Counted from the first letter of the stretch, positions 31,452-41,699 are shown. The stretch: 64,000 nucleotides of DNA from Hyposmocoma kahamanoa (GCF_003589595.1 NW_020653993.1:9225990-9289989), one strand, 5' to 3'. Program-made: numbers and translations. The notes: generated from the sequence alone by a model not told the origin.

Positions 31452-31753
31452 CATTAGGCCATTGACTTACAATTATATGGACGTCGGGTCCGCGCTAAAA
31501 AGTGTCCGAACTTATAGGGCGTTAAAATCGTATACAGAGCGTCATTCACGCTTTAGTCTTCGTTTGTTCGACTGACAGCGAAGCAAGCAAAATTAGACAG
31601 TACTGCGATGACATTACAATTTAAATTCAACGTTTTAGCTTTTTCATATTCCTTTACATGTCACTACGTTTAAATAGGTTGACTTGGGACATTTTTTTCG
31701 TGGTTTGTGTATTAGACTCGTCGTCCATTTATTTGTAAGTCAATGCATTAGGC
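31452..31753. mobile_element. MITE-D copy 2 with perfect 8-bp target duplication
   Basis: The element is 31460-31745 (286 bp), from CATTGACTTACAATTATATG to the inverse of CATTGACTTACAAATAAATG. CATTAGGC flanks both sides at 31452-31459 and 31746-31753. The interior is non-coding and matches the 16069 copy in inverse orientation. Confidence 0.95.
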
Positions 31754-31772
31754 TCAAATTTTTTTATGAGAC

Positions 31773-31893
31773 CATGTGACGGGTCGAACAATTTGCTCAC
31801 CCATTGGTAAGTGGCACGCCTGTCCATAGCAGTTGCACAGCCACTGCATACTGACAAGTTCCATGTACCTGTAATTTCACCGGCACCATATTC
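31773..31893 (-). repeat. Rep-C fragment, inverted, with deletion
   Basis: CATGTGACGGGTCGAACAAT, GTGGCACGCCTGTCCATAGC, AGTTGCACAGCCACTGCA, CTGACAAGTTCCATGTACCT, GTAATTTCACCGGCACC. The middle segment is lost. Confidence 0.7.
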
Positions 31894-31929
31894 TCAATTT
31901 GACCGTATTGTTTTGTGTGTGTTACGTTT

Positions 31930-32060
31930 TTTGTGTGTTACGTGATCACTACGATATTTGTGAACCGATTTTGGTGCTTCTTTTTTGTCGGAAAGGAGGT
32001 ACCTACCTCATCGGTAGTCCCATTCAAATTGCAGGAAAATATTACATGAGCGTGACCAAT
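31930..32060 (+). repeat. Rep-G fragment
   Basis: TTGTGTGTTACGTGATCACT, GAACCGATTTTGGTGCTTCT, TTTTTGTCGGAAAGGAGGTA, CCCATTCAAATTGCAGGAAA. Two small opposing open frames over it are accidental. Confidence 0.55.
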
Positions 32061-32422
32061 ACTCAATCGATAGTCGATGGAATATTTATCGACTACAATC
32101 GTTAGCTGCTCGCAAGCGGGCAACACTTTTGCACAATGAACTGTCATTTTACTCTAAACGTAGTGCTTAAATTCTCTTTGATTTTACTCCGTCTTCAAAA
32201 AAGACAGACTTACGAAATGATATAAAATTGGGTAACATTGTTGATTTTTCAGGCGATCTGTTAAAGAAAACGGAATGTTTTCAGAGGTTTTGTACAGTTC
32301 AAGAAGATTATCGATGACGATTACTCTAGCGATAGAAAAATGTGAGCAATCGAAAAATATATAATGCAAGGATTGGTTGGAGTGCAAGAAGCACTATCGA
32401 AGACATTTAATTTTTGTAATGG
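32061..32422. other. No recognisable feature
   Basis: AT-rich spacer between Rep-G and MITE-D; nothing supported. Confidence 0.5.
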
Positions 32423-32667
32423 AATCCAAGCATTGACTTACAATTATATGGACGTCGGGTCCGCGCTAAAAAGTGTCCGCACTTGTAAGGCGCTAAAATC
32501 GTATACAGAGCGCCAAACTCCGCTTTAGTCTTCATTTGTTCGACTGACAGCGCGATACTGCGATGACATTACAATTTAAATTTCGAATAGGTTGATTTGG
32601 GACATTTTTTTCGTGGTTTTTGTATTAGACCCGTCGTCCATTTATTTTGTAAGTCAATGAATCCAAG
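32423..32667. mobile_element. MITE-D copy 3, internally deleted, perfect 8-bp duplication
   Basis: The element is 32431-32659 (229 bp) with the same termini as copy 2, which lies 0.7 kb upstream in the same orientation. AATCCAAG flanks both ends (32423-32430 and 32660-32667). About 57 bp are missing, including the part of the centre between ACTGACAGCG and ACTGCGATGAC. Confidence 0.95.
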
Positions 32668-32874
32668 AAAGAAATTACTCTCAGTCATGGCTGTATGGCG
32701 CATTAGTGCCTTTGCCTTTTCCAATAGAAAAAAACAGTACCAAAAAAAGACAGACTATAGAAGAATAAATTTGTATGTCCAGAACATAGAAGTAAACAAT
32801 TATTATGGTAAAAGAACAAATGGTCTGATGATGGTACGTACGTCCGATTGCTGGACACGGATCTCCTCTCGGGC

Positions 32875-33085
32875 GAGGCTTTAGGCCACGACTTCACACG
32901 TTTTCCGAGGGTTGTCAACCTTCTTCTTCTTCTTCGAGGTTTCATCACAATGTTTTCCTTCACCGAAAGGCTCATAGTAAATTTCAATTTCAATTTCGCA
33001 TACAAATTCCAAAAACTCAAAGGTGCGAGCCGGTATTCGAACCCACGACCTCCGCTGAGAAACGGTATGTCAGAGAGTCGTAGCA
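32875..33085 (-). repeat. Rep-M copy, inverted
   Basis: Minus-strand order from the right: CGTGGGTTCGAATACCGGC (box-B-like), CACCTTTGAGTTTTTGGAAT, TTTGTATGCGAAATTGAAAT, TGAGCCTTTCGGTGAAGGAA, TTGACAACCCTCGGAAAACG, TGTGAAGTCGTGGCC. It is a tRNA-like SINE or a LINE tail. A minus open frame at 32703-33086 covers it and is not a gene. Confidence 0.7.
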
Positions 33086-33411
33086 TTAGAACAAAATTGA
33101 AGCGGAAGAATTATATACACTAGAGTTAATCGGTTCTTAGACATTCTAAACTATACTGTACCATTATGCATTTGTTATACACGATGAGCAATATGATATG
33201 ATGTAGTAAATTATAAATGTCAATAAATATTTATTAACAAAGTGCAATTCCTTGAGTTACTTACTCATTCTTCTCAGTGGATTCAGCTTTATCAATTTTT
33301 TTCTTTACCCGGCTTTTAATTTGCACATAAATCGGTTGATTGTTGAACTCAGTAGCACCTATCTACGCTGTCATATTGATGCAATACGAGTATGTGTAAA
33401 TAATATAAGTG
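33086..33411. other. No recognisable feature
   Basis: AT-rich spacer; nothing supported. Confidence 0.5.
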
Positions 33412-33845
33412 CATGAGGACGATGGAGCACGCCTACCTAAATAATGCCTATTCACTCTCGCCTTAAAAAGGTCCAAGTTATAACATTCTGGGAACAGGTC
33501 TACAGGCAGGGAATTCCACTCGATAACCATTAAATCCATGTAAATGTGGAAGTATAACGCTTCGTGCGAATCTTTGGAATATCCACAACATAGGGGTGGA
33601 ATCCACGCCTACGCCTGGTCCCCCGATGATGGAAAGGGGAAGGCGGAATTAAACCGTGTAATTCCATCGTACACTCTCCGTGATATAACCTGTAAAATAA
33701 CGATAAGCAGGCAACTTTACGGCGGTGTTCAGGGCTCTCTTCTTCTTTCTCAGCTTCACCTCTACTAATTCCGAGTCACCTATAAGTCTCTTGCCACGTT
33801 TGCATTGAATCCAATGTGGCCAGTTGGTATGTAGCAGAATCATCC
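33412..33845 (-). pseudogene. LINE-L C-terminus and 3' end, inverted
   Basis: Minus-strand landmarks are AKRLIGDSELVEVKLR, then after breaks [22 protein letters not shown] fragments and [16 protein letters not shown]. It is the same module as 42312-42590 and 56720-57062. It has several frameshifts and no intact frame. Confidence 0.78.
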
Positions 33846-34282
33846 CAATTGTTTTAATTATTACTGAAGAGATCGACTGAAAGATTATAGTGTTACACTC
33901 TTGAGATGATGAAATAGCGTGTCGCTAGAGATTCAGTATTTTGATATGTTGTACAGCAATATGGCGAAATAGAGTTTTCTTACGACGTAATAGTACGTTG
34001 TTTTACATCACTTCCAAATGCTTAGGGCGGCTTACTAAGTAATATAACTCGCGCGTATGTGTTAATAAATCTCTTGAATTACTGCCGAGTGGTTTTCTTC
34101 CGTCACATTTTTTTTATGCAACAGTTTACGATTATGTGTTAGTGTTGGCCTGCCGTGGTTTATATGAAAGGTCATTTTTTAAAGAGTTGCTGGCGTATAA
34201 TAGACCACAAAAACGATTATCGCTTTATACAGGTTTCTAACCGCTGTTACACGATGTTTGTGGTGAAGTCCAAACTCATGGT
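33846..34282. other. No recognisable feature
   Basis: No supported gene; AT-rich sequence. Confidence 0.5.
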
Positions 34283-34425
34283 ATTACGATTTTTTCAACT
34301 TATGTCTCAGGGTCGGGAAATGCCGTTAAGATCTGTGCGATTTAAAGCTCTGTGTGACACTGCTGCTGTTATGGATAGACGTGTCGCTTGCCACCAGGCA
34401 CAGGATTTGTTCCTCCCGTCACTTG
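34283..34425 (+). repeat. Rep-C 3' part
   Basis: TTCAACTTATGTCTCAGGGT, TTAAGATCTGTGCGATTTAA, AGCTCTGTGTGACACTGC, TTATGGATAGACGTGTCGCT, CCCGTCACTTGGTAAAAAAA. It is 5'-truncated. Confidence 0.75.
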
Positions 34426-34439
34426 GTAAAAAAAAGATT

Positions 34440-34710
34440 TCGTTTAACCAAGGTAAACGACTCTTTTATGGGGAACTGTATACTTTTTTACAATAAGATT
34501 CAGGAGCGTATATTAAGATTATCATTTCCTAAGTTTAAAAACTACATTAAAATATTTTAATTGAAAAGTCATATTACAAAATTGAAACGTCTTTCCATAC
34601 ATTTTTATTCTAACACGTATGTATAGTAATATAGTAATTTGATTCATTTTGCATTTTGTATAGCAGTTTGTATAGCAATCCCTAGAGTTTCTTGTTCGTT
34701 CTTCTCAGGA
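34440..34710 (+). pseudogene. jockey/CR1-like LINE 3' end
   Basis: Plus strand reads VNDSFMGNCILFYNKIQERI, LRLSFPKFKNYIKIF, then the 3' UTR block GTCTTTCCATACATTTTTAT, GCAATCCCTAGAGTTTCTTG, TTCGTTCTTCTCA. It matches the inverted copy at 30266-30800. It is cut off at 34710 by Rep-M sequence. Confidence 0.82.
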
Positions 34711-34714
34711 AACT

Positions 34715-34797
34715 TCACACGCTTTCCGAGTGTTGTGAACCTTCTTCAATGTTTCTTCTCTCTTCCTTCTCCGATGTTTTCCTACACCAAATATAAA
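34715..34797 (-). repeat. Rep-M fragment, inverted
   Basis: ACTTCACACGCTTTCCGAGT, GTTGTGAACCTTCTTC and GATGTTTTCCTACACCAAA are the 3' half of Rep-M. Confidence 0.6.
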
Positions 34798-34799
34798 AT

Positions 34800-35055
34800 A
34801 TAGTAGCAGGTGAAATTACAGGCACATGGGACTTGTCAACTTATGTCTCAGGGGGACGGACGCAGTGGCAGTACCCCTTCGATCTTTGCAATTTAAAGTG
34901 ATCAGGCGCGTCGCTTACGAACACACGACTTGTTCTTCCATCACATGGTTAACATATTTTAAACAAACTTTTGAGGTATGACCACATGTTGCTTTATATA
35001 CCAAAGGTACGTTATACATCTGATTAGGTACTGAAGTTCCACCGAATTCAACATT
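34800..35055 (+). repeat. Composite Rep-C unit, sister of 42600-42855
   Basis: A Rep-C body (GGTGAAATTACAGGCACATG, TCTCAGGGGGACGGACGCAG, AAGTGATCAGGCGCGTCGCT, CATCACATGGTTAACATATT) runs into ACTTTTGAGGTATGACCACA, TGTTGCTTTATATACCAAAG and TGAAGTTCCACCGAATTC. The same join occurs at 42600-42855. The compound unit was therefore copied as one piece. Confidence 0.8.
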
Positions 35056-35384
35056 AATGAAAAAGCGTTTTAATAGAAACATGGAACCCTAAAAGCCCAG
35101 TAACTATCGCACCAGCTAAACCTACGCACAGCCAAATAATCCAATTACTTAGACTCTCGGATGGCTTAATAACCGTCCGATACAGATTCACTTTCTCGCG
35201 GCATGCGCCGGAGTGGCGGCGAACGTACTATCACTGCGAGAAATGCTGTAACATCCTTAAGGTGTAATTTATACCGAATTTGTCTAGAAACCTTTGAATT
35301 GGAAGGGACTTTTGCACTTGGACGCTTTTAATCGAAACTACTACGGTCATTTTCGGACTAGTGTTTACTACCCAATTTCCGTGG
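35056..35384. other. No recognisable feature
   Basis: A modestly GC-richer segment near 35195-35240, otherwise unannotated. Confidence 0.45.
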
Positions 35385-35430
35385 CAATTTTTATTATTTA
35401 AATATTCAAGTATTTAAATAATAAAAATTG
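35385..35430. repeat. Perfect 20-bp hairpin
   Basis: CAATTTTTATTATTTAAATA at 35385-35404 is exactly inverted at 35411-35430 around a six-base loop TTCAAG. It is AT-only except for its tips. It is probably a foldback remnant. A precursor-RNA role is possible but not supported by any other feature. Confidence 0.85.
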
Positions 35431-35595
35431 CTTACTCCAAACTTCCCTACTAAAGAACTTTACCAATTTCGTGGTCACCTCTCAATGAGGAAACTATACA
35501 TCCTTTGTACAATACTAAAGTTACACAATTCCCTTCCTTATAACCCTCTGCTTATGTCTCGTTCGCCAAAAGGCAATTTATAGAAAAATCGGCAC

Positions 35596-35725
35596 ATTTA
35601 TATAATACAATACAAAAATTCTTTATTGTACACCAAAAACAAGAAAAAAAAGTGAAGTACAAGTAAGCGATTTCTGCCAGTCAACCTTTGGATTGAAGCA
35701 ATTCTATAACTCACAGGGAAAAGAC
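35596..35725 (-). repeat. LINE 3' tail, inverted
   Basis: TATATAATACAATACAAAAA and TTCTTTATTGTACACCAAAA read on the minus strand as GGTGTACAATAAAGAATTTTTG, a typical RTE or CR1-like 3' terminus with AATAAA. The upstream coding part was not recognised. Confidence 0.5.
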
Positions 35726-36202
35726 GCCGGCCGGTGTAACGGTGTATGTAGAATTACTACTCAATAGACAGAAAAACAATAAATAAATACAAATATACAT
35801 ATATTTATAAGTAATAAAACCAATACATATATGTGGGATGGAAATAAAACGTATAAATTAATTTGATCACTTTTATTTTAAAAATTTGGAAAAAACAACT
35901 CGTACGCAACCACCAGTATCGAGAGCCATAGCCAAAGAGAAGTCATCTGTCATCCGTCACCTGCATCCTTCCCTCTCACACTTCATCGTTCAGAAACAAA
36001 TCTTTCACTCCGTTCACAATCCTACATATATATGAATATCATAAGCTACCATAATATTCCTACATCTACAAAAATAAAATTTCTAAAACATAGTTTTAAA
36101 ACATTAAAATACCTCAGTGTTCAAGTCACACTAAAGTTAGGTAGTGTTATTTTATCATACTTTTGAAAATATTCAATAAAAATATTCAAATATTCTCGCC
36201 AG
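35726..36202. other. No recognisable feature
   Basis: AT-rich sequence; nothing supported. Confidence 0.5.
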
Positions 36203-36514
36203 GACTGGTAGCTATAAAGGTACTAACTGGGTGATAAATCTGTAATAGATTTCTCATTGATGGCGCTACGACTAAAAAGTCGTTGAAAGACCAAGTACAA
36301 AGACACGACGCAAGCACATAGAAGAATTCGTGAGGTCCGTTGGTTCGTTCCGTGGCTTAGTTGGTATAGCGTCTGGCACGGTATGCAAGAAGACGTCGGT
36401 TCGAATCCGACCGGATCGAAGGAATTTTTTCTGAGTGTTCGATCTTTGTATTAATAATTATAACAAACTAGTGGAGTAATTTTACAAAAAATAATTGAAT
36501 ATCAATTCAATAAA
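36203..36514 (+). repeat. SINE-B, longest plus-strand copy
   Basis: The order is GACTGGTAGCTATAAAGGTA, CTAACTGGGTGATAAATCTG, GATGGCGCTACGACTAAAAA, GTCGTTGAAAGACC, GAGGTCCGTTGGTTCG, box A GTGGCTTAGTTGG, box B GGTTCGAATCC, GACCGGATCGAAGGAATT, CACTAGTTTG inverse and the terminal ATTGAATATCAATTCAAT. The promoter boxes begin ~150 bp from the 5' end, unlike an ordinary tRNA SINE. The same full-length architecture is at 59557-59865. Confidence 0.88.
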
Positions 36515-36534
36515 GATTTAATTAATATTCAATG

Positions 36535-36805
36535 ATTTTGCTTGTTGAATAGACAAAGGTAAAGCGTTCCACAAACGAGTAGCCTGAATAGTAAAGGACT
36601 TCTCGTAGTACTGGGAGGTATAAAAGGGCATCTTAACATGGAGATAATACTGTTAGCCAAAAAAGAAATATTTACCGTTTAAACTTGTACAATTGTAAAA
36701 AAAGCGTTGACAAATTGGCTGTTGACACTTAATTTTTAAGAAACTGAGAACATAATCTCTTCTTAATGTAATCGCACACAATACTCTCTCAGGGTATATA
36801 AACAT
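36535..36805 (-). pseudogene. LINE C-terminus, inverted, split by a nested LINE
   Basis: The minus strand reads MPFYTSQYYEKSFTIQATRL, WNALPLSIQQAKSLNI, then stop near 36530. TRLWNALPLSI is a widespread ORF2 C-terminal motif. Upstream minus coding (EYVLSFLKIKCQQ-like) is frameshifted. The element continues beyond the nested insertion at 37147. Confidence 0.72.
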
Positions 36806-37132
36806 CGTCGTGGTGAATGTTCATCGACCCCATGGCGCCGACTCAACCGGCGAGAGGGGTTTTAGGATCGTATTCTAGAACTCTACTCAATGCTCAAGTC
36901 AGGATTACACTGGAAACACAAGCACTGGAAATACGACTCTAATGGCAGGGACTTGAGTATGATTTCGAGTGCTTTAAACCATACTCAAATCCTGACTTGA
37001 GCATTGAGTAGAGTTCTAGAATACGACCCTTAGTGGGGTAGGCCCTCCAGTCTGGAGGGAGAGTCCCCACATAACCCCTGAGTCTCCCTGGGCTCAGGGG
37101 TATCTATAAAGATTACCCCCCCGTCAAAAAAA
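36806..37132 (+). mobile_element. LINE 3' end inserted with 14-bp target duplication, itself hosting MITE-F
   Basis: GGGTATATAAACAT stands at 36792-36805 and again at 37133-37146. Between them is a LINE-type 3' UTR (CATGGCGCCGACTCAACCGG, CGAGAGGGGTTTTA, GTGGGGTAGGCCCTCCAG, AGAGTCCCCACATAACCCC, GATTACCCCC) ending GTCAAAAAAA. MITE-F splits it at 36865-37029. Poly(A) plus a target duplication shows target-primed insertion of a strongly 5'-truncated LINE. Confidence 0.9.
36865..37029. mobile_element. MITE-F copy 2 with TTA target duplication
   Basis: Termini GGATCGTATTCTAGAACTCT and its inverse flank a foldback interior. TTA is at 36862-36864 and 37030-37032. Removing the element and one TTA restores an uninterrupted LINE 3' UTR line (GGGGTTTTAGTGGGG). 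Confidence 0.92.
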
Positions 37133-37146
37133 GGGTATATAAACAT

Positions 37147-37837
37147 AAGTTTCTTATTTTTTACTTTTGCTATCATATAATTTGTTTCCTCTATAGTTTC
37201 TACACCAGAAAAAAAAATTTTGCATGTAATTTATAACAGCAAATCACACTTCGTTATATTCATTGGGCTCTACTACTCATTCGTAAGACAGGTTCTTCTG
37301 AGAGGAGTGTACTATAAATTGTAAGGGAAGGTATTGGTAAATAAACATTATATGTATGTATACATTTGTCATTTAAAACATGTATTATAATTTATTTAAG
37401 TTTAGTTTACATTTATCATTAATATTTGTTTGTATATTAACTTGTAAAATTAATTTAATTAGTTTTGTACCTTAGAAACTAAAAGATAACGGAAGAGGGA
37501 CTTCCTACCACATGTGGATGACACCTTTTGTAAAAAGAACTTAAAAAGCAGAAATAAATTGTTTCATTTTCGTTCAAGTATATTATCGTGTATTGTATTA
37601 AATAATATCTATCTAATCTAATATCTATCTATACAATACTCGAATATTAAATAATATTGCGCGATAAAAAAGTCGAATACTTAATGAAAACTGCCACCCA
37701 AATTAGGCAGTGAACATTAGTCCGGGAATGACCGACACAAAAATACAATTTAAATAGATTAAATATACTGCGCCCGTCGCCCTAACACATAAGTTAATAA
37801 GTTTCAAGTGTCTGTAATTTTACTAGCATTGCTGAGG

Positions 37838-37872
<35 letters not shown>

Positions 37873-38150
37873 AGAGGCCGGTTCCGGAAACTTATAGTGC
37901 GCCATATGTAATATGACTATTTCGAGTGTAATTTGTTTAACTATGAAATAAAGATTATTTATCTTGGACTTTGACTAACATTGTTTTAAGTAGCTCTTTC
38001 CCATTGGATTAGTTTTCATGTAACGTTAAAAAATAAATTGTTATGTCACAAACTTTGGTGAATGAGTATTTCAGTTTGTAATTCAACATACAAATCGAGT
38101 TTAAAAGGTGTAATGTTTGCAAAAAAATTAAGAAATCAAATAATAATAAC
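37147..38150. other. Mostly unannotated; (TA) microsatellite at 37842-37870
   Basis: Continuation of the split LINE is possible up to ~37330 (TGGGCTCTACTACTCATTCG). A TA run of about 14 units follows. At about 37945-37976 AAATAAAGATTATTTATCTTGGAC resembles the terminal tail of the 30266 LINE in plus orientation. No gene. Confidence 0.45.
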
Positions 38151-38333
38151 GAATAACGAACACACTCAACATAGCCTCGCACTATTGAATTCCTGGGTCG
38201 CGGGCGCCATGGACGCACACGTAGAGTGGTGTCCGTAGATAAATTGCACCCAAACTCACGAGAGAAATAAATGTAGGCCTGTATGGCCTATATTATTTCT
38301 CCCGGCCCGGGAATCGTTCGGCCACAGAGGCAG
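38151..38333 (-). repeat. SINE-A, inverted, with decayed head
   Basis: AACACACTCAACATAGCCTC, GGGTCGCGGGCGCCATGGAC, CACCCAAACTCACGAGAGAA, TATTATTTCTCCCGGCCCGG, then CGTTCGGCCACAGAGGCAG. The region between boxes A and B is deleted. Confidence 0.85.
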
Positions 38334-38814
38334 TTTAAATAACAAATTACAGGTTTGTTTTCGGCATGTTTGTGATAGTTGATTGAAGCTATAACATTTT
38401 TATCGAGTACCCTTATTATGTTGTATATAAATTTAATATAACAAGATACTTAATTATAATGAGAAAGAAAGAGTTGCGTAGGCGTTAAGACAACTAAATT
38501 ACGATAATTACAATGTTACCAACTCCACTCGGTCGGCGGTTACAGATTGGCGAATTCTAAATGACGTTTTAATTAATTAAATAAAAGCTCTATAACTAAT
38601 TAAGGATACACATGTAATCTTACGAAATAAATAATTGTTTTAATATGTTTTTACCGGTTTTGCGTCATACCTACGTACTAAACTTTAAAACAAGTTTGCT
38701 TAATTTGCCGAGTAAATGGCGTGGCACTCTAGCAAGTTTATTTTCAAACTATTCACTTGAAAAAATGAAATTGTGATATTATTGTAACAAAGGCCACATT
38801 CTTCTTCTTATCGT
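38334..38814. other. No recognisable feature
   Basis: AT-rich sequence; nothing supported. Confidence 0.5.
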
Positions 38815-39122
38815 GTCGATGCTTGTTTTACTTTAGGACCATATTGACCCTGAATAGCACGTTGCTAACGTGCTTGCGCTGTCCGTGGCCGCGTGGCGAT
38901 CTTCACTCGTGCAGGTATTAGGACACAAAGGACACAACAGTAAGTGCAGTCCATGCAGACTGTGTTGGGGCATTGCAGTCACATTGGGTTAGACTAGTAT
39001 CCCTGAAACTCCATTTACACATCGTGTCTTTGCAGCGTCCTACCTGAGTGCGGAGGCTATTTAAGAACTTCCACATGGGCCACCGCAGATCGCAATCTGG
39101 TGGTAGTTGAAATCCTAGATAT
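38815..39122 (-). pseudogene. LINE ORF2 C-terminal Cys/His tail, inverted
   Basis: The minus strand reads QYLGFQLPPDCDLRWPMWKF, LNSLRTQVGRCKDTMCKWSF, RDTSLTQCDCNA, then after a one-base break HGLHLLLCPLCPNTCTSEDR and HAATDSASTLATCYSGSIWS, stop. The LNRLRTGVGRC...W...CxC...H...CP pattern is the usual C-terminal end of pol-like (RTE/R1-type) LINE ORF2 proteins. The region is GC-richer than its surroundings. I assign it by motif only. Confidence 0.75.
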
Positions 39123-40439
39123 TGGTTAGATGATCTATTACATGATCATTCTATGTGAGTATATTGAGTTTTATTTCGACATACGATACATTACGTAGGA
39201 GGAGTCGAGTATATTATATTGAAAGTAATACTTTCATTTATTTGTGGTTGATGGGCGATCGTACATTTGTTTCTTTCGTAACTCTGTGTGACAAGAACTT
39301 GTCTATGGAATATTTCGTAATGTGTTTGTTTTTATATTGTTTATTGGCAATAGACGTCGGGGTAGAGCTCCGCGCCCGTGCTTTATGTAATAACCAGTTC
39401 CAGAATTGCTTGACCTTTAACGCGTTGGTCGCCGACTAGAATTTTCGACAATGTTCAAAATATGACATTGGCTTATATGATTGTTTTTGGTCTCATTTGT
39501 ATACGTGTATGATTTTTTCGCGATATTTCATTATTTGGCTCAAGTTTGGGATTATATTTAGTGCCGGGCATTTCAACCCTGCGCGGCCTAAACCAATAAA
39601 TATTACGTTACCTAAAATTGACGCACGTCTTTTATCTGAGATTGATATTTCACATTAACCATTTTTTGCTTAGTTTGTAACTTTTAAATCCAATTAGAAA
39701 TTAAAGTATTTTTTTTTTATTCAAAATATTTTTTTTTTCTTAGTTTAGAAAAGTGTGTAATGCCATCAAAAATCCTAAAAACCAAGTGGCAACAGCAGTT
39801 CGTCAGGGCCACGCCGGTCATGTTATATGGCTAAATACGTAGCATTTGCCACGTGCGGTATGAACGAACATCGTAAAGTTAGGCGCGTCGCGCTGGTCAT
39901 TTTAACCCCCTACTGCCGCAATAGGTAGATGAGATGCCGGTCATTTTGACCCACCACGGCGATGAACGTGTTAACTATATGGTTCGTTGTATTTCGTTTA
40001 GTTTTCCATTTAATTTGTTCGTAAACTGTCAGTGAGGCTTGGTGATCTTGTGATCGTCCGTATGGTCCGTTTATCTTATCAAAATGAAGTGGACAATATG
40101 GACTGTGTGGAAAAAGAAAGAGAGTGATGAATAGCATTTGCATCGAAGATACTCGCCATAGCTAAGGTAGATATGGCGATGGTTTTGCAGCTATGAAAAA
40201 GAGCGGCTTCCCTGGTGCATCAATTACGTGGCAGCGACAAAAACCTCTTGAGTATAATTGCAAACAGTGTCCAGGGTTCTTTTCATGAGCACTGATCCCG
40301 GTTGCATATTAGTTTTAGAAAAAAATGTTATTTGTAATACTAACTCTATTTTAAGTGCTTTGTTACCATTTTGTTACTAATCTCTATGGATGAATATTCC
40401 GAAATAAAGATATTTGAATTTGAATTTGTAAAAAGTCAT
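39123..40439. other. No recognisable gene
   Basis: The open frame 39155-39439 (94 codons) has no domain or signal I recognise. 39780-39990 is somewhat GC-richer (GTGGCAACAGCAGTTCGTCA, CATTTTAACCCCCTACTGCC) and may be repeat-derived. Confidence 0.45.
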
Positions 40440-40615
40440 TCATCTCCTAGTTTACCACTCTTAGAGGTAGAATATTGTCTTCAAATTTAAATGGGACCAC
40501 TTCTGAGGTACCCTCTTTCCAGCAAAAAAGAATCAACAATATCATCATACATACAAAAAAAACATACGGACGAATTGAGAACCTCCTCCTTTTTTTGAAG
40601 TCGGTTAAAAAAGAA
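40440..40615 (-). repeat. Rep-G fragment, inverted
   Basis: CATCTCCTAGTTTACCACTC, TTAGAGGTAGAATATTGTCT, TCAAATTTAAATGGGACCAC, TTCTGAGGTACCCTCTTTCC and AATTGAGAACCTCCTCCTTT are the inverse of Rep-G. Confidence 0.65.
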
Positions 40616-40811
40616 CTGAAATGAGCACAATTAAGTACTTGTAATATGAAACAATAAAAAATACACCTAATGACACAGATTTACAATCAACAAACAAACA
40701 TGCTTGGGGATCTTTCCGATAATCTGGTATAAATTTATTAGAATTCACCGTACAGGGATGCTACAGATTCAGTGTAGACACTGAACTTCGCGCGAACAAT
40801 GTTTTTTTATG
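40616..40811. other. No recognisable feature
   Basis: Short spacer; nothing supported. Confidence 0.4.
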
Positions 40812-41040
40812 ACACCGATTGACGAACAATTCGTGCACCTGCTGTTAAGTAAGACGCCTGTCCATAGCAGTTCCAGTGCCATTCAAAGCTTTAAATCGCA
40901 ACGATTTGAGGACACTGCTACAGCGCCGGTCACCCTGAGACATAAGTTGACAAGTCTCTTAAGTATGGCATCCGTTCAAAATTGGAACGCAGTAATGCTG
41001 ACATTACTGCTTGGAGGCAGAAATACGTAAGATGAATAAA
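40812..41040 (-). repeat. Rep-C copy, inverted
   Basis: TAAGACGCCTGTCCATAGCA, AAAGCTTTAAATCGCAACGA, TCACCCTGAGACATAAGTTG, ACAAGTCTCTTAAGTATGGC, TTGGAACGCAGTAATGCTGA, CATTACTGCTTGGAGGCAGA. The plus-strand open frame over it is a by-product. Confidence 0.75.
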
Positions 41041-41412
41041 TAGTACCTGGGCGTCTGCAGCGAGTAACATATTAGAAGACATGATAGTCAAAGTACGTTT
41101 TCACGCTTACTAAACCTAAATAGCTAGGTATAATCTTTGTCTCCACAGTTTCTTAAGAATCCGTTCCACATACGCAACATATAATCATGCAATTATATAT
41201 GTATACATACTCGTATATGTGTATAAGTTTATATGTTCGTGGGAAAAAAACCGTCACACGTAAGATCTAGTTGCATATAGGAACCGGTTTTTGTTTATTA
41301 ATACTAAGACCGGTTTTCTTTTTTTGGCGCCACTCGCTTTGTGGTGAGTGACATTAGTTTTTTTTACTTTAGAGCTTAGATGTTAGTTAAATACTGCCCT
41401 TAGATAAGTATT
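41041..41412. other. No recognisable feature
   Basis: AT-rich spacer; nothing supported. Confidence 0.5.
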
Positions 41413-41500
41413 TGATTAGCCCTAATATAACAAAGCCATATGTGACCACACGTCAAAAGCGAATCACATGAAATAAATTATGTAAGTATATTTGAATTTT
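41413..41500 (-). repeat. MITE-H right end, inverted
   Basis: CCCTAATATAACAAAGCCAT, ATGTGACCACACGTCAAAAG and ATGAAATAAATTATGTAAGT read inversely as the MITE-H 3' third. Confidence 0.6.
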
Positions 41501-41699
41501 TTTTAATAGTCGACATGGGATCTATTCGCAAATCTTTTTATGATGAGATAGGTACTTCAAAGCGAAGCTAGATTTTAGGAGGTCAGGTGTGTGGTTCTTT
41601 TTTTTTCGCGCATAGGCCTAGAACTGTGAAAAAAATTAGCATGACTTTGGTAGAAAATCAACATTCTGCCTAGTGTTATACTGTAAGCCTTCTTGGCAA

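Noticed and set aside
32703..33086. 127-codon minus-strand open frame
   Set aside because: It crosses Rep-M and has no domain; box-B-like and tail motifs explain the sequence.
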